Shown in pieces: positions 25,401-32,327 of a stretch of DNA of 64,000 nucleotides. The notes beneath the pieces are model-generated. The model saw nothing but the letters and a program-made list of their open reading frames with translations, searched no databases and was not told where the DNA came from. The stretch spans positions 186,001 through 250,000 of the forward strand of contig NZ_BONW01000016.1 in NCBI RefSeq assembly GCF_016862915.1. Direction: 5' to 3'. Position 1 is the first letter of the stretch, and every line of letters begins with the position of its first letter. Made by a program: the position numbers and the translations under genes. Source of the stretch: Plantactinospora endophytica (GTDB lineage Bacteria > Actinomycetota > Actinomycetes > Mycobacteriales > Micromonosporaceae).

Positions 25401-26251
25401 GCGTCTCGGTGGACTGCGACCGCTGCCTGCTCTGTGGTCGGGTCGGTGGGCACGGTGTGGCGTTCGCAGGTGTGGTGCGGCGTTGTGGGGGGTGTGGTTT
25501 TTCGTGGACGGTCGGTGAGTTTCCGTCGCTGTCGGAGTTGTATGACGAGTCGTATTTCTCCGGTGCGGGTTACGAGGATTACTTCCTGCCGGCGCCTCGG
25601 CGGTTCGAGTCGGGTCGTCGGTTGCGGTGGTTGTTGTCGGTGACGCGGCCGGGTTCGTTGGTGGAGGCGGGTTCGGCGGGCGGGTTTTTCGTCGAGGCGG
25701 CGTTGCGGGCGGGTATTGCGGCGGAGGGTGTGGAGGTTTCGGCTGCGGCGGCGCGGTTTGCCCGGGAGCGGTTGGGTGTGCCGGTGCGGCACGGGTTTTT
25801 CGAGTCGGATGTTTCGTCTCGTCTGGTGGACGCGGTGTGTGCGTTCCATGTGTTGGAGCACGTGGAGGATCCGCGTGTGTTCCTGTCGGCGGCGCGGGAG
25901 CGGTTGGCGCCCCGGGGTTGGCTGGCGTTGGAGGTCCCGAACATCGCCTCCGGGGCCGCCGGCCGGCTGGGGCAGGCGTGGCCGGGACTGCAACCCCGCT
26001 ACCACCGCTGGCACTTCGACCCGGACTCGCTGATCCGACTCGTCACCCGGAGCGGATTCGACGTCGTGCGCTGCGACACGGCGGTCTTCCGTTACTACAT
26101 GCCGGTGACGTACCGGCTTCGACACGTACGTCGACTGTTGCCGTCCGACTGGCGGGGAACCGGCTCGCTCCGGCTGACCCAGCCCAGGCGGGGCGATCTG
26201 CTGCGGCTGATCGCGCGCCTGCCTCGGGGCGTTCGAAGGGAGGAATCGTGA
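25397..26251 (+). CDS. Class I SAM-dependent methyltransferase with N-terminal Cys cluster
   Basis: 284 aa from GTG 25397. Four N-terminal cysteines in two CxxC pairs (CDRCLLC and RRCGGCGF) suggest a zinc ribbon, as in many sugar C- or N-methyltransferases. The methyltransferase core follows: LVEAGSAGGFFVEAAL (motif I), GVEVSAAAARFA, DAVCAFHVLEHVEDP and GWLALEVPN. It probably methylates a nucleotide sugar or polymer residue. The gene is compositionally split: about 25430-25940 is rich in GTG, TTG and T-ended codons and clearly lower in GC at third positions, while the 3' third returns to the local C/G-ended style. This suggests acquisition or recombination of the 5' part. Overlaps the flippase gene by 4 nt. 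Confidence 0.83.
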   Translation: MSVSVDCDRCLLCGRVGGHGVAFAGVVRRCGGCGFSWTVGEFPSLSELYDESYFSGAGYEDYFLPAPRRFESGRRLRWLLSVTRPGSLVEAGSAGGFFVEAALRAGIAAEGVEVSAAAARFARERLGVPVRHGFFESDVSSRLVDAVCAFHVLEHVEDPRVFLSAARERLAPRGWLALEVPNIASGAAGRLGQAWPGLQPRYHRWHFDPDSLIRLVTRSGFDVVRCDTAVFRYYMPVTYRLRHVRRLLPSDWRGTGSLRLTQPRRGDLLRLIARLPRGVRREES

Positions 26252-26294
26252 CCGCTCAACTGGAGGCCACCACCTGCCCGCGACGGAGGCAGCG

Positions 26295-27596
26295 ATGAAC
26301 CGGCCCACCCTGTCGGTGCTGCTGGTGAGCTGGAACACCCGGGACGAGACCCGCCGGTGCCTGGCCGCACTGCGTACCGCCGGGAACGTCGACTACGAGG
26401 TGGTGGCCGTCGACAACGCCTCGGCGGACGGCTCCGCCGAACTGCTCGCCGCCGACTCCCGGGTACGACTGATCCGCAATCCGCGCAACGTCGGGTTCGC
26501 CGCAGCGGTGAACCAGGCGTACCGGCAGGCGACCGGGGAGCTGGTCCTGCTGCTCAACAGCGACGTCAGGTTCCATCCCGGCGCCCTGGACACCATGGTC
26601 GAGTTTCTCCGGGACCGGCCGGACGCCGCCGGGGTGAGCCCGCTGTACCTCAACCCGGACGGCAGCTTCCAACAGCACTACGTGCAACTGCCGACCTTTC
26701 CGGCCGCACTCACCATGTACACCGCGCTGCGCCGGCTGCCCGGGTTCCGGTCCGCGCTGCACCGGTTCCAGTTACGTGGCGAGGACTTCTCCCGGCCCCG
26801 GGAACTCGCCTCGGGAAGCTGCATGCTGCTCCGGCGTCGGGTGCTCGAACCGGAGCGGATCTTCGACGAGCGCCTCCCGATCTACTGGAACGACGCCGTG
26901 CTCACCCGTACGTTGCAGGCCGCCGGGCACCGGCTCTGGATGATCCCGCAGGCCGTGGTCACCCACACCCGGGGCGCGTCGTGCCGGCTGCTCGGCACCC
27001 CGTCCCGGACCCGACACCTCGTCGGCGGGCTGGTCTGCTATCTCCGGCTCACCCAGCCCCGATACCGGCTTGGCGTGTTCCGGCTGGTACTCCTCGCGGA
27101 CCACGCCGTCAAGCGGCTCTTCCGGCGTACGACCGGCATCGGCCTGCGGGACCTGACCGCCGCGCTGCGCGGCGACGTCGGCGCGCTGCCCGACGGAGAC
27201 CTGCGGGAATGGTCGGTACTCTCCGGCGACGGCCAGTGGGCCGCCGAGCACTACTTCCGGACCCTGGTCGGCGAGCGCGTCGACGACCAGCGGATCCTGC
27301 TGGTGGACCGGCCACGCCGGCTGCGCGGCCGACGACTGCGGGTCCGGTTCGACGGCGGGTCGGTCTGGCGGGCCACCCCGCCGGCACTGCTGCCGGTCGG
27401 CTGGCGGCTGCCTCCGGTACGCGCGCTGAACGCCTGGTTCGCCGCTGCCGCCGTACGACGCTGGCTGGACGACCGGCCCGGTGTCCGGGTGCTGCGGCTC
27501 GACGACACCAGCCGTTACCTGGTCGGCCGGATCGACGAGGACGAGGTCGTGCCGGTGGCGACCGGCACGCCCTCCCTGGAGCTGTCCCGTGGCTAG
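26295..27596 (+). CDS. GT2 glycosyltransferase fused to a GT-B N-terminal domain
   Basis: 433 aa from ATG 26295, with GGAGGCAGCG just upstream. Residues 1-290 are a GT-A, rhamnosyltransferase-like GT2 domain: LLVSWNTRDE, VAVDNASADGS, NVGFAAAVNQAY, LLLNSDVRF. Residues ~306-425 are an unusual extension that aligns along its length with the N-terminal domain of the next gene's GT-B enzyme. Shared points are SG..W.AA.H at the start, VD.P, the W.A.PPA.LP.G..LP.V block, and LDxD...ARID/RLD to the end. The GT-B C-terminal (donor-binding) half is absent, so the extension is unlikely to be catalytic alone and may mediate docking. Acts at the cytoplasmic face during repeat-unit assembly. Confidence 0.82.
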   Translation: MNRPTLSVLLVSWNTRDETRRCLAALRTAGNVDYEVVAVDNASADGSAELLAADSRVRLIRNPRNVGFAAAVNQAYRQATGELVLLLNSDVRFHPGALDTMVEFLRDRPDAAGVSPLYLNPDGSFQQHYVQLPTFPAALTMYTALRRLPGFRSALHRFQLRGEDFSRPRELASGSCMLLRRRVLEPERIFDERLPIYWNDAVLTRTLQAAGHRLWMIPQAVVTHTRGASCRLLGTPSRTRHLVGGLVCYLRLTQPRYRLGVFRLVLLADHAVKRLFRRTTGIGLRDLTAALRGDVGALPDGDLREWSVLSGDGQWAAEHYFRTLVGERVDDQRILLVDRPRRLRGRRLRVRFDGGSVWRATPPALLPVGWRLPPVRALNAWFAAAAVRRWLDDRPGVRVLRLDDTSRYLVGRIDEDEVVPVATGTPSLELSRG

Positions 27597-28794
27597 CACC
27601 GCCCCTCCCCGGACGGGCTCCCGAAGTGGTCCGGTCGCGGCCGTCGGCGGCGTCGGGCGTACCGGACCGGGCTGGGTGCTGATGTTCAGCGGCAGCCCGT
27701 GGCGGGCCGCCGCACACCGGCAGCACGCGCTGGCCCGGGAGTTGGCCGCCGACTGGCGGGTGGTCTTCGTCGACCCGCCCGGGAACCGGCCGCGCTGGCG
27801 GTGGACGGTACGCCGGGTCGACGACTCGCTCTGGCACGCCGTGCCGCCGGCCGTCCTCCCGTTCGGCCGGCACCTGCCGGCGGTCAACCGGCTGACCCGC
27901 CGGGTCGAGGCGGCGCTGCTGGACCACTGGCTGCGGCATCGGGCCCACGGCCCGGCCGGCGAGCCGTCCGGCGCCCGGATCGTCTGGCTCGACGAGGACC
28001 TGGCCTGGCCGGTACCGGCCCGGCTCGACCCGACGGTGGTGGTCTACGACGCCACCGACCTGGACTGGACCTTCACCCGACGGTGGAACCGCGCGCACCT
28101 GCATCGGGCGTTGCGGGCCGCGGTCGGCGCCGCCGACCTGGTCCTGGCCTCCTCCTCGGCGCTCCCCGAACGGCTGCCGGCGGCCCGCCGCCCGCCCGTG
28201 GTGATCGCCAACGGCTGCGATCCGCACCGGTTCACCGCCGACGGGCCGGTCGCGGCCGGGCTGACCGGGCTGCCCCGGCCGATCCTCGGCTACCTCGGTG
28301 CGGTGGACACCCGGGCGTTCGACGCCGAGCTGGTCGCCACCGTCGCACGGCGCCGTCCGGAGTGGACGTTCGCGCTCGTCGGTCCGTCGACCCGGGCCGG
28401 CCGGGCACCGCTGGCCGGACTGCCCAACGTCCGGCTGAGCCCGCCGGTGCCGTTCGCCGACGCCCCGGCGCTGGTCCGGGGCTTCGACGTCGGCATCATC
28501 CCGTACCGGACCGGTGGGCTGGTCGACTACGTGCATCCCAAGAAGTGCTTCGAGTACCTGTCCGCCGGTCGGCCGGTGGTCGCCACCGCGCTGCCGGCGC
28601 TGCGGGACCTCGGTGCGCCGATCCGACTGGCGGCGACCGCCGGGCAGTTCGAGGCGGCCGTCGAGGACGAACTCCGTACCGCCTGGTGCCCGGAGGCGGT
28701 CGACCTGCGGCGTGCCGTCGCCGCCCGGCACAGTTGGGCCGCCCGTGGTACGCGGCTGCGGAAACTGCTCGCGGAAGTGCCGGCCCTCCGGTGA
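27589..28794 (+). CDS. GT-B glycosyltransferase (GT1/GT4-like)
   Basis: 401 aa from GTG 27589, overlapping the previous gene by 8 nt; ATG 27681 (MFSGSPW) would start precisely at the domain. The N-terminal Rossmann domain contains VLMFSGSPWRAAAHRQ and VVFVDPPGNRPR. The C-terminal donor domain has VIANGCDPHRFT, LGYLGAVDTRAFD, GLPNVRLSPPVPFAD and the phosphate/ribose-binding region HPKKCFEYLSAGRPVVAT. This is the typical build of GT-B enzymes that use nucleotide sugars. Adds a sugar to the lipid-linked repeat unit. Its N-terminal domain recurs as the C-terminal extension of the preceding GT2. Confidence 0.85.
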   Translation: MASTAPPRTGSRSGPVAAVGGVGRTGPGWVLMFSGSPWRAAAHRQHALARELAADWRVVFVDPPGNRPRWRWTVRRVDDSLWHAVPPAVLPFGRHLPAVNRLTRRVEAALLDHWLRHRAHGPAGEPSGARIVWLDEDLAWPVPARLDPTVVVYDATDLDWTFTRRWNRAHLHRALRAAVGAADLVLASSSALPERLPAARRPPVVIANGCDPHRFTADGPVAAGLTGLPRPILGYLGAVDTRAFDAELVATVARRRPEWTFALVGPSTRAGRAPLAGLPNVRLSPPVPFADAPALVRGFDVGIIPYRTGGLVDYVHPKKCFEYLSAGRPVVATALPALRDLGAPIRLAATAGQFEAAVEDELRTAWCPEAVDLRRAVAARHSWAARGTRLRKLLAEVPALR

Positions 28795-30050
28795 GCGCGG
28801 TGTCGGTGTCGACCGTCGCGATCGCGGCCGTGGCCGGCACCACGGTGGCGGTGTCGGCGGCTGTCCTGCCGGGCCAGCTCGGCATCGCCGCCGCCGGTAC
28901 GGTGCTGTGCGGGCTGGGTTTCGTCGTCTGGCCGTGGGCGGTGCTGCCGATGGGCATCATCGGCGGGTCGATCGCCAGCGGTCTGCTCGGGGTGGCCGAC
29001 GTGCAGACCTTCGTCCTCCTGCACACCCTGCCGCTGGTGGCCGGCTGCGCGGCGCTGGTCGTACGGCGGATGCTGCTGCCGGCCGTGGCCGTGGGCCGGC
29101 CGTCGACCAGCACCGTCGCGATGGCGGGACTCTCCGTCGCCACCGCCGTCGCCGCCGTCTACGGCCTCGCCCTCGGCAACCAGCCCTGGAACGTCCTCGT
29201 CGCCGCCTACCAGGTGGCGGTGATCCCGGCGTACTACTTCCTCGCCACCTACACCCTGGACACCCCCCGACGACTACGGGCCGGTGCGGTCTGCTACCTC
29301 TCCGTCGTCGGCGTACTCACCGCCATCGAGATCGCCACCCCGGGCCGGCACGGTGGACTGCTCTCCGCACTGGCGGTACCCCCGCTGATGGTCCTCGCCG
29401 GCCGCGCCCACGGCTGGTACCGAGCCGGCCTGATCCTCCTGACCGCTCTGTTCCTCACCGACGTCGTGCTCGCCTCCTACCGGGGAATCTGGCTCGCCGC
29501 CGGCACCGCCATGCTGATCATGCTCGTCCGGGGCGGGCGCGTCGTCCGGTACGGAGTACTCGCCGCCGTGGCCGGCGCGATCCTGGTCCTCGGCGCGAGC
29601 AGCCTGCACTCCGGAGTACGCGAACGCTCCTCCGTCGTCAGCCTGGCGTTCCAGCGCGACTCCGGACACCGTGTCCCGGAGAGCACCGTCGGACTCGACG
29701 CGTTCGCCGCCGCGCCCCTACTCGGCGCCGGACTCGGCCAGTCCAGCCCGCAGGTCTACGTCAAGGGCTTCACCGTCACCGACGTCGGACCCGTCTACCA
29801 CGCCTTCTGGGTGATGATCCTGGCCAACCTCGGCCTGCTCGGACTCGTCGCCGTGCTCTGGCCGGTGGCCCGGACGCTGCGCGCCGGACTCACCCGACAC
29901 AACGACCTCGCCCTGGCCTTCGCCGCGCTCACCTGCGGCTTCCTCGCCGCCGCCTTCTTCGCCGGCCCGACCGACGGGCACTGGGAACTCGGCCTGCTCC
30001 CGGCGCTGACCATGCTCGCCGCCCGGATACCGGCGGAGGTGCGGTCATGA
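28791..30050 (+). CDS. O-antigen ligase/polymerase-family (Wzy-like) membrane protein
   Basis: 419 aa from GTG 28791 (4-nt overlap). Roughly eleven hydrophobic segments with a central extracytoplasmic loop (about 290-350: RDSGHRVPESTVGLDAF) as in Wzy_C-type polymerases and O-antigen ligases. A conserved-type Arg is in the ASYRGIWLAAG segment, a motif common to this family. Sequence conservation in Wzy is low, so the call rests on topology and on neighbours (initiating transferase, flippase, glycosyltransferases and chain-length regulator). It should join flipped repeat units outside the membrane. The stop overlaps an ATG that opens a tiny leader frame. Confidence 0.8.
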   Translation: MSAVSVSTVAIAAVAGTTVAVSAAVLPGQLGIAAAGTVLCGLGFVVWPWAVLPMGIIGGSIASGLLGVADVQTFVLLHTLPLVAGCAALVVRRMLLPAVAVGRPSTSTVAMAGLSVATAVAAVYGLALGNQPWNVLVAAYQVAVIPAYYFLATYTLDTPRRLRAGAVCYLSVVGVLTAIEIATPGRHGGLLSALAVPPLMVLAGRAHGWYRAGLILLTALFLTDVVLASYRGIWLAAGTAMLIMLVRGGRVVRYGVLAAVAGAILVLGASSLHSGVRERSSVVSLAFQRDSGHRVPESTVGLDAFAAAPLLGAGLGQSSPQVYVKGFTVTDVGPVYHAFWVMILANLGLLGLVAVLWPVARTLRAGLTRHNDLALAFAALTCGFLAAAFFAGPTDGHWELGLLPALTMLAARIPAEVRS

Positions 30051-30090
30051 CCGCGCGGACACCGGCGGAGGTGGGGTCGTGACCGCGCGG
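30029..30090 (+). repeat. 32-bp tandem duplication of a start region, with an 11-codon leader frame
   Basis: ACCGGCGGAGGTGCGGTCAT and following bases at 30029-30058 recur at 30061-30090 with two mismatches. Each copy carries a GGAGGT ribosome site and a start codon. The first start (ATG 30047, overlapping the wzy stop as ATGA) opens an 11-residue frame ending at 30082, whose TGA overlaps the GTG 30079 start of the GT2 as GTGA. The duplication therefore inserts a tiny coupled leader frame between two real genes. Confidence 0.8.
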
Positions 30091-31113
30091 GCGGGCTACG
30101 GCGCGACCAGGCCGAGCGGGCCGGGGCCGGCCGGCGCGGCGGTGCCGCCCAGCGGCACGGTGGCGACCGCCGTGCTGGTGACGTACAACTCGGCCCGGCA
30201 CATCGCCGCCGCGCTGACCCCGCTGCTCCGGGCCGGCCTGGCCGTCCGGGTCGTCGACAACGCCTCCCAGGACGGCACGGTCGCGCTGCTGGCCCGGGAG
30301 TTCCCCGACGTCGAGGTGACCGCCAACCGGCGCAACGTCGGCTTCGCCGCTGCGGTCAACCAGGCGCTCGCCGGCTGCGAGTCGGAGGTCGTGCTGCTGG
30401 TCAACCCGGACTGCGTACTGCCGGTCGGCGCCGCGTGGGCACTGCTCGGCTACCTCGACGGCCACCCCGAGGTGGGCGTCGTCGGGCCGCGACTCGTCGA
30501 CGCCGCCGGACGGGTGGCGATCAGTGCCCACCCCTTCGAGAACCTGACCAGCGTCCTGCTGTCCCGGTTCGGCGGCAGTCTGGTCCCGGTACCGCTGCGC
30601 CGGCTGGTCAGCGGGGGCCGGCGCCGGTCGGCGTACGACGCGTGCCGGGCACCGTCCGGGCCGGTCAGCGTCGACTGGCTCTCCGGCGCCTGCCTCGCGG
30701 TCCGGCGTTCCCTGCTGACCGAGGTCGGCGGCCTCGACGAGAACTACTTCATGTACTACGAGGACGAGGAGCTGTGCCTCCAGGTGCATCGGCGGGGTGC
30801 CGACGTGGTCCTGCTGCCGGCCGTGTCGGCGACGCACACCGGTGGCGGCAGCAGCGCCGATCCGAACTGGATCTGGCCGCACCTCTACCGGAGCATGCTG
30901 CACTTCTTCGCCCGGCACCGCCGCTCGACGTACCAGGCGGTCCGGTTGGCGGTGCTGCTCCGGGCACTGCTCGGGATCGGCCTGGCCGCCGTACGCCTGA
31001 CCGTGTCACCCCGGTCCGGCACCGCCCGGGCCCGCGCCTGGTACTCCGTCGCCCGGACTGCGGCCACCGCCACCTCGACGGCCCCGGAAAGGCAACCCGC
31101 ATGCACATCCTGA
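30079..31113 (+). CDS. GT2 glycosyltransferase (rhamnosyltransferase-like)
   Basis: 344 aa from GTG 30079. The GT-A domain shows AVLVTYNSARHIA, VRVVDNASQDGT, NVGFAAAVNQAL, LLVNPDCVLP, the WLSGACLAVRRS block and DENYFMYYEDEELC with the acidic acceptor-site residues. This matches WbbL-like rhamnosyl- and related transferases. A hydrophobic stretch near the C-terminus (about 295-315) may associate with the membrane. The N-terminal ~28 residues are Gly/Pro-rich and may be untranslated extension, but no other good start is available. Overlaps the next gene by 13 nt. Confidence 0.85.
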   Translation: MTARAGYGATRPSGPGPAGAAVPPSGTVATAVLVTYNSARHIAAALTPLLRAGLAVRVVDNASQDGTVALLAREFPDVEVTANRRNVGFAAAVNQALAGCESEVVLLVNPDCVLPVGAAWALLGYLDGHPEVGVVGPRLVDAAGRVAISAHPFENLTSVLLSRFGGSLVPVPLRRLVSGGRRRSAYDACRAPSGPVSVDWLSGACLAVRRSLLTEVGGLDENYFMYYEDEELCLQVHRRGADVVLLPAVSATHTGGGSSADPNWIWPHLYRSMLHFFARHRRSTYQAVRLAVLLRALLGIGLAAVRLTVSPRSGTARARAWYSVARTAATATSTAPERQPACTS

Positions 31114-32327
31114 TCACGGCGGTGGGCCAGCGCACCGAGCACTGGACCGACCTGTTCACCCTGTTCTGCGCCCGGCCCGAGCTGTCCCTGACCATCGTCG
31201 CCGCCGACGTCTCGGCCGGCACCGACAGCACTTTGCGGGCGCTGGCCGAAGAGGTGCCACGGCTGCGGTACCACCGGGTGCCGCACCTGCTGGGCGAGGA
31301 CCGGACCGGGCACATGGCGTCGGTGCTGTTCCGGCGCCGACAGCTACGGCAGGTCCTGCCGGCCCGGCCCGACGTACTGCACGTGATCGGCGAGGCCGCC
31401 TATCTGAGCACCTGGCAGGCGCTCGGCGTACGGCGCCGGCGCTGGCCCCGGCTGCCGGTGACGCTGTACGCCGCGCAGAACGTCGTCACCCGGTTCCCGA
31501 CACCGTTCCCGCAGCTCGAACGGCGGGCGTTCGACACCGTCACGCACGCCTTCCCGATCACCCCGGCGGCGCTCGGAGTCCTGCGGACGAAGGGGTACCG
31601 GGGACCGGCGACGGTCGTACCGCTGGGTGTGGACACCCGGCTGTTCGCGCCCGCGTCGCGGCCACGGCGCCGGCAGCCCTTCACCGTCGGCTTCGTCGGC
31701 CGGCTGGAGCCGCACAAGGGCGTCGCGGACCTGCTGCGCGCGGTCGAACTCGTCGACGCCGACCTGCTGGCCGTCGGCCGGGGCAGCCTGGCCGACGCGG
31801 TGACCCGGGCGGCGGCCCGCCGCCCCGGCCGGGTACGGCTGCACGACTGGGCCGACCACGCCGCGCTGCCCGGCCTGCTCCGCCGGATGGACGTGCTGGT
31901 CCTGCCGTCGATCGAGGTCGTGCAACGGAACGTGCTGCCCTGGGTGGGCATACCGCTGCGGGAACAGTTCGGCCGGGTACTCGTCGAGGCGATGGCCTGC
32001 GGCGTACCGGTCGTCGGCAGCGACGTGGGGGAGATCCCGCACATCCTCGGGGACGCCGGGCTGAGCTATCCGGCCGGCAACGTGCTGGCCCTGGCCGACC
32101 GGTTGACCCGGCTGCGGAACGACGCCGGCCTGTCCGGCCGGCTCCGGGAGCGGGGCCTGCGCCGCGCCGCGGAGTTCGGCTGGGACCGGGCGGCCGACAC
32201 GATGTGCGAGGTCTGGCAGCGGCTGCTGTGGTCCAGCCGCGCCGACAATCCGGCCTGGTGCGCGGCACCCCGGCCGGCAATGGCGGAGATGTCCGATCCG
32301 GACACGGGGAAGGCGAGAACGACATGA
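31101..32327 (+). CDS. GT4-family glycosyltransferase
   Basis: 408 aa from ATG 31101, with GGAAAGG upstream. GT-B fold: N-terminal domain with DVLHVIGEAAYLSTWQAL and LYAAQNVVTRFP, then the C-terminal donor domain with VVPLGVDTRLFAP, GFVGRLEPHKGVADLL and the family signature EQFGRVLVEAMACGVPVVGS carrying the EX7E-type acidic pair. Transfers a sugar from a nucleotide donor to the growing repeat unit. The C-terminal ~35 residues (after EVWQRLLWSS) are extra and probably disordered. Followed by the chain-length gene in 4-nt overlap. Confidence 0.87.
   Translation: MHILITAVGQRTEHWTDLFTLFCARPELSLTIVAADVSAGTDSTLRALAEEVPRLRYHRVPHLLGEDRTGHMASVLFRRRQLRQVLPARPDVLHVIGEAAYLSTWQALGVRRRRWPRLPVTLYAAQNVVTRFPTPFPQLERRAFDTVTHAFPITPAALGVLRTKGYRGPATVVPLGVDTRLFAPASRPRRRQPFTVGFVGRLEPHKGVADLLRAVELVDADLLAVGRGSLADAVTRAAARRPGRVRLHDWADHAALPGLLRRMDVLVLPSIEVVQRNVLPWVGIPLREQFGRVLVEAMACGVPVVGSDVGEIPHILGDAGLSYPAGNVLALADRLTRLRNDAGLSGRLRERGLRRAAEFGWDRAADTMCEVWQRLLWSSRADNPAWCAAPRPAMAEMSDPDTGKARTT

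Noticed and set aside
26248-26298. 16-codon frame between the methyltransferase and GT2 genes
   Set aside because: Starts at a GTGA overlap and ends on the GT2 start, but no conserved feature; likely incidental.
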